DNA of 64,000 nucleotides from Ardenticatenaceae bacterium (GTDB lineage Bacteria > Chloroflexota > Anaerolineae > Promineifilales > Promineifilaceae): positions 1-64,000 of the forward strand of contig JACKBQ010000002.1 in the NCBI GenBank assembly GCA_020634455.1, written 5' to 3'. The position numbers were made by a program, and so were the translations under genes. Under the pieces are notes generated by a model that worked only from the letters and a program-made list of their open reading frames with translations, was not told the origin of the DNA and did no database searches. Position 1 is the stretch's first letter. Each line of letters starts with the position of its first letter. Shown here one piece after another: positions 8,213 to 15,197 of the stretch.

Positions 8213-8896
8213 TTACTCCGGGGCAAAACGGTAGCCGACGCCGTAAACGGTTTCCACGTAGCGCGGCTTACGCGAATTTGGCTCAATTTTAGAACGCAAA
8301 TTTTTGATATGCACATCAATGGTGCGCTCAGAGCCTTCGAAGGTGGTGCCTTGCAGCCGATCCAGCAAGTCAAGCCGGGAGAAGGCGCGGCCAGGCGAGC
8401 CCATCAAGATAGCCAACAAATCAAATTCGGAGCGGGTCAAATCAATCCGCTCGTCCTCCACTTCTACCAAAAAACGCTCCAAATCGAGAGAGACGCCACC
8501 AATACGCAGGCGGGCGCTGCTGTCTACGGGCTGGCTGCCGCGCCGCAGCACGGCGCGCACCCGCGCCAGCAGTTCACGCGGGCTGAAAGGCTTGGTGAGG
8601 TAATCATCTGCCCCTAGCTCCAGACCGATGATTTTGTCATCTTCTTCCACCTTGGCGGTGAGCAGGATGATGGGCGTGGGCCGCTCCTGGCGGTGGACGC
8701 GCATAAATTCGTGGCCGTCCATCTCTGGCATCATAATATCGAGGACGATGAGGTCTGGTTTCTCCTGGCGGGCGACGAAGAGGGCTTCACGGCCGTTTCC
8801 TGCCGTTACCACCCGAAAACCACCCTGTTCCAGGTAGGCCCGCACCAGATTCACTAGCCGGGCTTCGTCGTCTACCACCAATACTGTTTTGCTCAT
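8213..8896 (-). CDS. OmpR/PhoB-family response regulator
   Basis: 227 residues. The receiver domain (1-120) has the acidic pair VVDDEARL, phospho-acceptor Asp in LIVLDIMMPEMDG, Thr in ILLTAKVEE and Lys in DDYLTKPFSPREL. The C-terminal winged helix (about 130-225) includes RSEFDLLAILMGSPGRAFSRLDLLDRL and HIKNLRSKIEPNSRKPRYVETVYGVGYRF, typical of OmpR-type DNA binding. It is the first gene of the operon with the histidine kinase. CCGGAGACA precedes the ATG. A 14-bp inverted repeat lies directly upstream in the 58-bp gap to TrhO. Confidence 0.95.
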   Translation of the reverse strand: MSKTVLVVDDEARLVNLVRAYLEQGGFRVVTAGNGREALFVARQEKPDLIVLDIMMPEMDGHEFMRVHRQERPTPIILLTAKVEEDDKIIGLELGADDYLTKPFSPRELLARVRAVLRRGSQPVDSSARLRIGGVSLDLERFLVEVEDERIDLTRSEFDLLAILMGSPGRAFSRLDLLDRLQGTTFEGSERTIDVHIKNLRSKIEPNSRKPRYVETVYGVGYRFAPE

Positions 8897-8907
8897 TATT
8901 GTCTCCG

Positions 8908-8957
8908 GTAGAGACGTTGCATTGCATCGTAGAGACGTTGCATTGCAACGTCTCTAC
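8908..8957. repeat. GTAGAGACGTTGCA palindromic repeat
   Basis: GTAGAGACGTTGCA (8929-8942) is followed directly by its reverse complement TGCAACGTCTCTAC (8944-8957). An extra partial direct copy lies just upstream (8908-8923). Similar hairpins are, to my knowledge, dispersed in several cyanobacterial and Chloroflexota genomes. The last bases give the stop codon of the adjacent TrhO gene. Confidence 0.75.
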
Positions 8958-9853
8958 ATTGCGGCGTCTCGTTCGGCGGCGAGCTCTAGTTGCCGCTGCT
9001 TTTCGCGGGCGCGTTCAATTTGTTCATAAGTCAGCTTGTCGGCGCAGACGGGGCAGCGCACGCCAAATTCGTACTGGGGCGAGCTGCGGTGCTGCGGTTC
9101 AATGGCCGTTTTGCACATCGGGCACAGCTCAATCTGCGCCGGGTCCAAATGATGATCTACCGAGACGCGGTCGTCGAAGACGAAGCAGTTGCCTTGCCAC
9201 ATACTTTCTTCGGGCGATACCTGCTCCAAATATTTGAGGATGCCATCTTTAAGGTGGTAAACCTCTTCAAAACCTTGCTCCAGCATGTAAGCGGTGGCTT
9301 TTTCGCAGCGAATGCCGCCGGTGCAAAACATGGCCACTTTTTTGTGGCGGCTGGGGTCCAAATTTTGCTCCACAAAGTCGGGGAATTGGTTGAAGGCGTC
9401 TACTTTGGGATTGATTGCGCCTTTGAAAGTGCCAATTTCTACCTCAAAATCGTTGCGGGTGTCCACCAAAATCACGTCTGGGCGGCTGATGAGGGCGTTC
9501 CACTCGTCGGCGGGGATGTATTGGCCCACGCGCTTGTTGGGGGTGATGTCTGGTCTACCGAGGTTGACAATTTCCCGCTTGAGCCGAACCTTCATGCGGG
9601 AAAAGGGCATGAAGTCGGCGTGGGATTCTTTGTGGGTGAGGTTGGCAAAGGCGACGTCCTGGCGCAGGTGGGTCAGCACGGCGTCAATCCCCTGGCGGCT
9701 GCCCGCGATGGTGCCGTTGATCCCCTCAGCGGCCAGCAAAATGGAACCTTTGACGTCTTGGGCGGTGCAGAAATTGAGTAACGGCCGTTGCCGTTCCGCA
9801 TACTCTGGCAAATCCACAAATTTATAAAACGCAGCAATCACAAATGAAGACAT
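8954..9853 (-). CDS. trhO: tRNA uridine-34 hydroxylase TrhO (rhodanese-domain, UPF0176)
   Basis: 299 residues. An N-terminal UPF0176 acylphosphatase-like region (AAEGINGTIAGSRQGIDAVLTHL) precedes a rhodanese domain (about 120-225). The rhodanese active-site Cys lies in MFCTGGIRCEKATAYMLEQGF, and LKDGILKYLE matches the TrhO/YceA signature. TrhO hydroxylates uridine 34 of certain tRNAs on the way to 5-oxyacetyl-uridine modifications. The C-terminal extension has CPMCK ... CPVCADKL, a likely zinc-binding pair. The extreme C-terminus and stop codon fall in the palindromic repeat at 8908-8957, so the tail may have been changed by repeat insertion. Its promoter region shares the gap to 10018. Confidence 0.92.
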   Translation of the reverse strand: MSSFVIAAFYKFVDLPEYAERQRPLLNFCTAQDVKGSILLAAEGINGTIAGSRQGIDAVLTHLRQDVAFANLTHKESHADFMPFSRMKVRLKREIVNLGRPDITPNKRVGQYIPADEWNALISRPDVILVDTRNDFEVEIGTFKGAINPKVDAFNQFPDFVEQNLDPSRHKKVAMFCTGGIRCEKATAYMLEQGFEEVYHLKDGILKYLEQVSPEESMWQGNCFVFDDRVSVDHHLDPAQIELCPMCKTAIEPQHRSSPQYEFGVRCPVCADKLTYEQIERAREKQRQLELAAERDAAM

Positions 9854-9966
9854 TTCCTAACCTCAGGCTTTTGGTGTACTAAGAAACTTCTAATTCAAAC
9901 TATACCCCAAGGCAAAAAGCATGTCATCCTGCGGGGAGTTGCAAGATGACACGCAAGGCAAAATGG

Positions 9967-10003
9967 GTAATTGGGTAATTGAAATTACCAATTACCCAAT
10001 TAC
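9967..10003. repeat. AATTACC-type inverted repeat (copy 1)
   Basis: GTAATTGGGTAATT (9967-9980) and AATTACCCAATTAC (9990-10003) form a 14-bp perfect stem. Related elements lie at 35122-35187, 48345-48395 and 54269-54337. This one ends 14 bp from the stop codon of the gene at 10018. Confidence 0.8.
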
Positions 10004-10017
10004 ATCTTCAATAGTAA

Positions 10018-10899
10018 TTAAGCGTCCAGGTCAGCGCTGGTGCTGGTGCCGTTGGTGCCATCTGTGCTGCCGGGGCCAAAGCCACCGCCACCTGGACCAC
10101 CGTGTCCACCGCGACCACCATGTCCACCGTGTCCTCGACCGCCAAAGCCGGGGCCATCATGGCTCAGCAGGATGTCGGCCTGGTCCTGGGTGATGGTGCC
10201 GTCGGCAACGGCCGCTTCAATGGCTGCGGTGCGGGCATCGGATACGGCCGTCATCACCGTTTCCAAATCCACACCTTGCTGCTCGGCCAGATCAGAGAGG
10301 CGGGTGCCTTCGTCGTGGGCGGCGGCCAGCTCTTCTACCGTCAGGCCAAGCTGCTCGGCAATGACGGCCTGGGCATCGTCGCGGCTAAAGATCTCTTTGC
10401 CCAGCTCGCGCAGTTCCTGCATGGCCAGCATCTCGTCCAGCTGTTCCTGGGTGATGGTGCCATCGGCCACCAGTTGGGCCAGCATCGCTTCTTGCACCGC
10501 ATCTTCAGCGGCTTTCAGTTCTTCTACGGTTACGCCCAGTTGCTCGGCTAGCAGTGCTTTCACCTCGTCGCGGTCGGGACGACCGTCTTCAGTCTGAACC
10601 GCTTCCATTACTGCGTCGTGAGCTGCATCCAAATCCTCAACGGTGACACCGAGCTCTTCAGCCAGCAGTTCACGGGCGGCTTCCCGGTCAATCAGACCAC
10701 CGTGATGTCCACCGCGTGGCCCCCGGTCACCAAAGCGACCAAACCCAGAGGTGGCGTCCGCTTCCGACCCATCTTCCGGCACCGTGACGGTGTCTGGGTC
10801 TTCATCCTGGGCAAAGGTGAGCGTGCTGCCGACCAGTGCGGCCAGGGCTAACAATACAATCAAAATACCACCAATCTTTACAAATTTGTTCTTGTTCAT
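10018..10899 (-). CDS. Secreted helical-repeat protein with Gly/His-rich C-terminus
   Basis: 293 residues from the ATG at 10899, chosen because GGAGGT stands 8 bases upstream; a longer in-frame start has no such site. A signal peptide (IGGILIVLLALAALVGSTLTFA) ends near residue 31. Three or four related helical units follow, of the form LLAEELGVTVEDLDAAHDAV, LLAEQLGVTVEELKAAEDAV and VIAEQLGLTVEELAAAHDEG, separated by VADGTITQEQLDEML and VADGTITQDQADILL. The tail is rich in Gly, His and Arg (GFGGRGHGGHGGRGGHGG) and could bind metal. Each unit resembles the short LGVTxEEL motif seen in DUF2680-like secreted proteins. Function unknown; likely extracytoplasmic. Confidence 0.82.
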   Translation of the reverse strand: MNKNKFVKIGGILIVLLALAALVGSTLTFAQDEDPDTVTVPEDGSEADATSGFGRFGDRGPRGGHHGGLIDREAARELLAEELGVTVEDLDAAHDAVMEAVQTEDGRPDRDEVKALLAEQLGVTVEELKAAEDAVQEAMLAQLVADGTITQEQLDEMLAMQELRELGKEIFSRDDAQAVIAEQLGLTVEELAAAHDEGTRLSDLAEQQGVDLETVMTAVSDARTAAIEAAVADGTITQDQADILLSHDGPGFGGRGHGGHGGRGGHGGPGGGGFGPGSTDGTNGTSTSADLDA

Positions 10900-11026
10900 T
10901 TGTTTACCTCCGAACATGTCTAACATTTTTTCTTTGTCAATTCAGCTTCACGTGGGCTGATACTGCAAGATTAGCGGCCAAATGTTCAGAAATTGTGAAG
11001 AACTTTTTGCAAATTCGTTAAATTTG

Positions 11027-11032
11027 TATAAT
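11027..11032 (+). promoter_or_regulatory. -10 box for a leaderless Crp/Fnr transcript
   Basis: TATAAT ends 6 bp before the ATG at 11039, so transcription would begin at or near the start codon. No ribosome-binding site is seen. The -35 element is unclear. Confidence 0.6.
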
Positions 11033-11038
11033 CGCAAT

Positions 11039-11722
11039 ATGAGAAAGCGACCTGATCCTGCTGAGCTGGCCCGATTGCTGCAAACGCTCACGTTTTTTGT
11101 AGGCGTGCCGGAAAATACGCTGAATGAACTGGTGAAAACGGCCGTTCACCGCACTTATGACCCCGGCGAAATCATCTTTTTGGAGGGGGAGCAAGCGACC
11201 GGACTCTACTTTTTACAATCTGGTTGGGTCAAAGTGGTCAAGAGTAGTCCGACCGGTCGGGAGCAGGTGCTGCGCTTTATGGAACCGGGGGACACGTTTA
11301 ATGAGGTTGTCGTCTTTGCCAACCTGACCAATCCAGCCACCGCCATTGCTTTGGAAACGGCCGAGGTGTGGCTGCTGCCCCGCCAATCGCTCAACCACGC
11401 CCTGCGCCAAAACCCGGATTTTGCCCAATTCGCCATCGCCAAAATGGCGGAGCGGGTGCTGCATTTGGTGAATTTGGTGGCCGATTTGTCGTTGCGTCCG
11501 GTTACGGGGCGGCTAGCGCGCTTGATTGGCGACGGCGCGGTGGATGGCGTGTTGTCGCGGCCTCGCTGGTACACGCAAACCGAGCTGGCGGCGCGACTGG
11601 GTACCGTGCCCGATGTGATCCAACGCGCCCTGCGCCAGCTGGAGCAAGACGGGCTGATCCAGGTAGAACGCCACCAAATCCGCATCCTCGATGCCGCTGC
11701 TCTGGCGGACATTGCGACGTAA
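11039..11722 (+). CDS. Crp/Fnr-family transcriptional regulator
   Basis: 227 residues from the ATG at 11039. A start at 10982 is less likely because a perfect -10 box lies between the two. The cNMP-binding-like beta roll (about 15-130) has YDPGEIIFLEGEQATGLYFLQSGWVKV and REQVLRFMEPGDTFNEVVVF. A dimer helix is followed by a winged helix (about 150-220): YTQTELAARLGTVPDVIQRALRQLEQDGLIQVER. No N-terminal Cys cluster is present, so it is not an oxygen-sensing Fnr. It lacks the conserved cAMP-contacting Arg-Ser pair in an obvious form, so the effector is unknown. It is divergent from the secreted protein gene and could control it. A compact terminator follows. Confidence 0.9.
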   Translation: MRKRPDPAELARLLQTLTFFVGVPENTLNELVKTAVHRTYDPGEIIFLEGEQATGLYFLQSGWVKVVKSSPTGREQVLRFMEPGDTFNEVVVFANLTNPATAIALETAEVWLLPRQSLNHALRQNPDFAQFAIAKMAERVLHLVNLVADLSLRPVTGRLARLIGDGAVDGVLSRPRWYTQTELAARLGTVPDVIQRALRQLEQDGLIQVERHQIRILDAAALADIAT

Positions 11723-11729
11723 TTTTCGT

Positions 11730-11752
11730 CCTGGGGCTTCAGCCCCAGGCTA
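11730..11752 (+). terminator. Hairpin after the Crp/Fnr gene
   Basis: CTGGGGCT and AGCCCCAG pair around a TC loop, 8 bp after the stop codon. The downstream sequence is only weakly T-rich, so this could equally be a small dispersed repeat. Confidence 0.5.
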
Positions 11753-11915
11753 AAGAAATTTCCCCTATTTTTGGACAATTTTTTGTAAATCCGACAAAAG
11801 TCGGCGCGTTTTTTCGCGTCTTCCCGTATCCTGCCAACTGTAAATGAAAAACTGCGGAGATCGCGGAGAACGCAGAGTTTTATAACCTTTGCGCTCTAAA
11901 ACAGTTCAACTTCGT

Positions 11916-11986
11916 CTGTCATTCCCGCGCAGGCGGGAATCCATTCCTCACATAATGGTGGATTCCCGTTTTCACGGGAATGACAG
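11916..11986. repeat. TGTCATTCCCGC palindromic repeat (copy 1)
   Basis: CTGTCATTCCCG and CGGGAATGACAG bound two nested hairpins (CCCGCGCAGGCGGG; GATTCCCG...CGGGAAT). A second member is at 33749-33815. Elements of this type are dispersed widely in bacteria. The rest of 11753-12015 shows AT-rich sequence with a short GCGGAGATCGCGGAG direct repeat and no gene. Confidence 0.8.
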
Positions 11987-12015
11987 GTGTGAAAAGGCTT
12001 TTTGAGAGGTGTGGC

Positions 12016-12327
12016 ATGGTGGCTGAAATGGTGGAAAAGTTAACGATTGAGGCGCAGGTTTGTTTGGCGTGCGGGGCGGTGGCGGAAACGGCCGTTTCCC
12101 GGGGCATGTCCATCCAAAGCAGCGAGGGGAAGATTGTGGGGGAACTGGCGGCGGTGTTGGTAAACGGCCGTACCCAACAACCCACCCATCTCGTCCTTTG
12201 CTGCCAACTGCCGGATTACCGGCTGGTACCGTTGGAGAATGTTGTGGGGGTGTACGGCCGTACCGTCCAGCTCAACCTCACCCGCGAGCAAATCAGCCAC
12301 CTACCCCAGCACCAGCCCAAATTGTAA
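12016..12327 (+). CDS. Small PRC-barrel-like protein
   Basis: 103 residues from the ATG at 12016, which has GAGAGGT 7 bases upstream; an in-frame ATG at 11980 has no site and lies in the repeat. The middle, GKIVGELAAVLVNGRTQQPTHLVLCCQLPDYRLVPLENVVGVYGRTVQLNLT, has the strand pattern of PRC-barrel domains. CLACG near the N-terminus hints at a metal or redox site but only two Cys are paired. It contains three ACGGCCGT copies (12088, 12164, 12254) in about 175 bp, the densest cluster in the window. Function unknown. Confidence 0.65.
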   Translation: MVAEMVEKLTIEAQVCLACGAVAETAVSRGMSIQSSEGKIVGELAAVLVNGRTQQPTHLVLCCQLPDYRLVPLENVVGVYGRTVQLNLTREQISHLPQHQPKL

Positions 12328-12334
12328 GTCAACC

Positions 12335-12393
12335 AACCTCCGGGAGGCTCCGTAGACGGCCTCGGTTCCTCGCTAAACCTCCCGGAGGTTTTC
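12335..12393. repeat. AACCTCCCGGAGGTT inverted repeat, possible terminator
   Basis: AACCTCCGGGAGG (12335-12347) and the 15-bp palindrome AACCTCCCGGAGGTT (12376-12390) pair across a short spacer and end in TTTTC. The same palindrome and a variant occur at 16724-16779, so this is a dispersed family as well as a likely terminator for the preceding gene. Confidence 0.7.
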
Positions 12394-12412
12394 TATAATT
12401 CCCAAAGGAGAA

Positions 12413-13624
12413 ATGATGAATCTTTACTTTTTGATGACCTTTTTGTTCCTGTCCGTCGCGGGGCTCACCGCACTGGACGCAGCGCTCACCAGCTGGACGA
12501 TTATTCCCTGGGTGAACGGGCTGCGCTGGCTACGCGTCCACTTTATCACCCTGGGGGCGCTGACGGAGCTGCTGTTTGGCCTGCTGCCGCTGCTGGCCGC
12601 CAGGCGGGCCAGCCTACCCAAGCCACGCACCCGGCTGGACATCTGGCTGCTGCTCAACGCGGGGCTGCTGCTGCTGCTGGCGGGCATTCCCATCGTCAAC
12701 CAGGTGCTCATTTTTGCGGGCGGCACGCTCATTTTTAGCGCCACGCTGCTGCTGGGGCACCAACTCTACCAACTGCGCCCGGCCAATCGCGCCCCGCTGA
12801 GTTTGCCGAGCCGCTTTTACATTACCGGATTGGGCTTCTTTTTGGTTGGCATTATCGTGGGCACGGGGCTGTGGCTGGGCTGGAGCGAGGCGCTGGCGAT
12901 CAAAACGCCCATCGAGGTACACATCCACGCCAATAACTGGGGGCTGATGTCGCTGGTGTTTGCCGGTTTGCTGATTGAAATTTACCCGAAGGTGACGAAA
13001 CGGCCGTTCCACTGGCCCAACTCACCCCAAAAAATCTACTGGATGATGAGCTTTGGCGCGTTAGGGCTGGTGTTCGGACCGTGGTTCAACTCGCTGTACC
13101 TCACCGTGCCGGGGCTGCTGCTGCACATCGGCGCGACGGGCTGGCTGTTGCTTAACATCATCAAGCCGGTGTGGGGCGATCGGGCGCAGTGGGCCAAACC
13201 GGGCCTGTGGCATCTGATTACCGCATACTTCTGGTTCCTGGCTCCGGTGATGATTGCCCCGCTAATTATCCTGAAAGTGCCCGGCTTCCCTGGCGCAGGC
13301 ATTGAGCAGAATGCGCCGCAGGCGTTGATTTACGGCTGGGTGCTGCAATTTGGCTTTGCGATTATTCCCTACTTTGCCCGGCGGCAGTTCCAACCGCAGG
13401 CCGAGGTGGCATTAGGCGGCAGTTGGCTCAGTTTGATTGCGGTGCATTTGGGCGGCATTGCTCTGTGGGTGAGTATTTTTGTGGAAAATGGCGGCGTCTG
13501 GCATGGGCTGGCGTACGGGCTGTGGACGATGGCCATCGTGCCGATTGCCCTGGAGCTGTGGCGGATTTTGCATCCTGTTTTGGTGGATGATGCGATGGAA
13601 ACGGCCGTTTCCCCCACCGATTAG
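12413..13624 (+). CDS. Polytopic membrane protein, NnrS/heme-copper-oxidase-subunit-I-like
   Basis: 403 residues with about 11 or 12 predicted membrane helices. His residues fall in helix ends in a pattern like the NnrS and heme-copper oxidase I families: LRVHFITLGALTE, TPIEVHIHANNWGLMS and LLLHIGATGWLLL. No CuB/Tyr motif is evident, and no oxidase subunit II or cytochrome gene is adjacent, so a catalytic oxidase is not claimed; a haem- or NO-related role is possible. AAAGGAG precedes the tandem ATG. Its 3' end, together with the following hairpin, is duplicated about 735 bp downstream (13604-13670 versus 14339-14405). Confidence 0.7.
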   Translation: MMNLYFLMTFLFLSVAGLTALDAALTSWTIIPWVNGLRWLRVHFITLGALTELLFGLLPLLAARRASLPKPRTRLDIWLLLNAGLLLLLAGIPIVNQVLIFAGGTLIFSATLLLGHQLYQLRPANRAPLSLPSRFYITGLGFFLVGIIVGTGLWLGWSEALAIKTPIEVHIHANNWGLMSLVFAGLLIEIYPKVTKRPFHWPNSPQKIYWMMSFGALGLVFGPWFNSLYLTVPGLLLHIGATGWLLLNIIKPVWGDRAQWAKPGLWHLITAYFWFLAPVMIAPLIILKVPGFPGAGIEQNAPQALIYGWVLQFGFAIIPYFARRQFQPQAEVALGGSWLSLIAVHLGGIALWVSIFVENGGVWHGLAYGLWTMAIVPIALELWRILHPVLVDDAMETAVSPTD

Positions 13625-13670
13625 CTTACCCCCAGGTGCGACGCACTTCTGAAGTGCGTCGCACCTTTAG
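13604..13670 (+). repeat. Direct repeat, copy 1
   Basis: 67 bp covering the last codons of the membrane-protein gene and the hairpin GGTGCGACGCACTT/AAGTGCGTCGCACC. It is about 85% identical to 14339-14405. Confidence 0.8.
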
Positions 13671-13671
13671 C

Positions 13672-13932
13672 TTATAGTCGTCCCTCGTACAAATCAGCGA
13701 TGGGGAAACACAAATCATAATCATTCCAGAACAAATCGCCGTATTCAACCGTGAAATTCTGGAAATGATCAAGATTGAGGTATTTTTGAATCATGGGGTT
13801 CAATGAGTTGCGCAAAAAAGGCTCGAAATCCACAATACGTTCCTGGTCATCGCTAAACAAAAGATGAATTTTGTACGCGCCAACGTAGCCAGCTTTTCTT
13901 ATTTCGATGACCTCATTTTCGGCAAGTATCAT
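13672..13932 (-). CDS. DUF2442-family protein
   Basis: 86 residues from the ATG at 13932, which has GAAGAGGA upstream and overlaps the upstream stop codon as ATGA. The sequence contains GYVGAYKIHLLFSDDQERIVDFEPFLRN and the C-terminal FWNDYDLCFPIADLYEG pattern of DUF2442 (NE0471 N-terminal-like). Such genes are commonly paired with DUF4160 genes and have been proposed as toxin-antitoxin-like modules; which partner is toxic, if either, is not clear. The pair is flanked by direct repeats and lacks ACGGCCGT, suggesting later acquisition. Confidence 0.8.
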   Translation of the reverse strand: MILAENEVIEIRKAGYVGAYKIHLLFSDDQERIVDFEPFLRNSLNPMIQKYLNLDHFQNFTVEYGDLFWNDYDLCFPIADLYEGRL

Positions 13933-14234
13933 TTTATCCTCTTCGTGATCGTTTCTGACGCTACTGCTTTGTGAAGTACGAAGTAATCTATCCATTTTTG
14001 AACAATGTCCTCTGCGTATTGTTCCACAACGCTCCTAAAATTTTTCATTTGCGAGCGGGGCAACGGTTTCTTGCCTCTTACGGCCATAAACCGAATCTCA
14101 ACAATTTGCCCATTCTCAATGATAATCTCTGCCTTGTTCTCCATCCCCTGAAATTTACCGTGAACATGAACAGGCTCATGTTCATTTGAGTAAAAGAGGA
14201 TGATGAGACCAAAATATTCATAAAGCTTCGGCAT
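13929..14234 (-). CDS. DUF4160-family protein
   Basis: 101 residues. The conserved start MPKLYEYFGLIILFYSNEHEPVHVHGKF, with the HEPVHVH motif, identifies DUF4160. It is the first gene of a two-gene unit and its stop overlaps the DUF2442 start by 4 bp, implying translational coupling. No biochemical function is established for the family. Base composition is more AT-rich than the surrounding genes. Confidence 0.85.
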   Translation of the reverse strand: MPKLYEYFGLIILFYSNEHEPVHVHGKFQGMENKAEIIIENGQIVEIRFMAVRGKKPLPRSQMKNFRSVVEQYAEDIVQKWIDYFVLHKAVASETITKRIK

Positions 14235-14338
14235 TCGTTTCCCTAACTTGATGAAACCAAACAGTTGTTCAGCTATTTTACCTTCAATGTGATCATTATA
14301 TCAGAAAATACATACGCTCAACTGGGCTGAAATGCCCG

Positions 14339-14405
14339 CCGTTTCCCCCACCGATTAACTTCCCCCAAGTTGCGACGCACTTTTGAAGTGCGTTGCAACT
14401 CTTAG
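14339..14405 (+). repeat. Direct repeat, copy 2
   Basis: It repeats 13604-13670, including a copy of the 3' coding tail of the upstream membrane gene that has no gene attached here. Its hairpin (GTTGCGACGCACTT/AAGTGCGTTGCAAC) abuts the lipoprotein stop codon. Confidence 0.8.
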
Positions 14406-15022
14406 GGTTCAATAAGGAACGACCAGGTATAAGTAACCGGCTCAAGTGTTGTTCTTTCCACGCTGATAGTTGCTTCATAAAAGCCCGCTTCTAATAAAGC
14501 TGAATAACAGATTTGAGCAGGTATCCCATCTGGGGTTCGCCAAATAACCCGGCCTGTATCTGGATCTTTATTCTCCCAACCTAAACTATCGGCGGTTAGC
14601 ATTGATTGAATCTCATTAAGGTTGGTTCCATTAACTGTAACCGAAATTCGATGTAGATAATCTTCAATGTTAGTAAGAATATCTCCTTCTTCCAACAATG
14701 AAGAAGAACCTCTAAAATCCATGCAGATACCTGGTCGGTTTGCTCCCCAGCCGGTCTCAATAGCTTGGGTGTTATATTCAGCCAGAGAATAAACACCTGG
14801 TTCAGGGATCACAAGACCGAGGTGTCTGGGCAATGGGTCTGCTTGAATTATGGGGATTGCGGTTATTGTTGGTTCTGGTGTGCTTGTTCTGGTTACTGCG
14901 TTGGTTGGGGTGGGCACAATATTTGTATTCTCCTCACTCTCTGAGCTACCAGAATTTGAACAACTGATCATGCCGCAAATCATCGCAATGGTTATGATTT
15001 TTGTGAAAGACACTTTCATCAT
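14402..15022 (-). CDS. Predicted lipoprotein of unknown function
   Basis: 206 residues. The signal peptide FTKIITIAMICGMISC ends in a lipobox with Cys near residue 21. A Ser/Thr/Pro-rich spacer (VPTPTNAVTRTSTPEPT) follows, then a globular domain of about 150 residues with ICMDFRGSSSLLEEGD and GRVIWRTPDGIPAQICYSALLEAGFYEATISV. I do not recognise the domain. It probably sits on the outer face of the membrane. Like the neighbouring DUF pair it has no ACGGCCGT copy. Confidence 0.7.
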   Translation of the reverse strand: MMKVSFTKIITIAMICGMISCSNSGSSESEENTNIVPTPTNAVTRTSTPEPTITAIPIIQADPLPRHLGLVIPEPGVYSLAEYNTQAIETGWGANRPGICMDFRGSSSLLEEGDILTNIEDYLHRISVTVNGTNLNEIQSMLTADSLGWENKDPDTGRVIWRTPDGIPAQICYSALLEAGFYEATISVERTTLEPVTYTWSFLIEP

Positions 15023-15130
15023 GGAAATTCCTCATTAATCTCGTAGGAGCGTGGAGCTTGCCCGACTGGAATCGTAACTTTCTGAAAAACCTGGATTGGG
15101 CGCAGAAAACGGCCGTTTCCCCCAAAACAT

Positions 15131-15177
15131 AACACAGATTCACACTGATTTTGATGAGATCGGTGTGAATCTGTGTT
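15131..15177 (-). terminator. Hairpin downstream of glpK
   Basis: AACACAGATTCACACTGA and TCGGTGTGAATCTGTGTT form an 18-bp stem with one G-T. It lies 20 bp past the glpK stop. Sequences of the ACACAGATTCACAC type are common dispersed hairpins, so its role as a terminator is inferred. Confidence 0.55.
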
Positions 15178-15197
15178 TATCCGTGTCTAATTCAATA

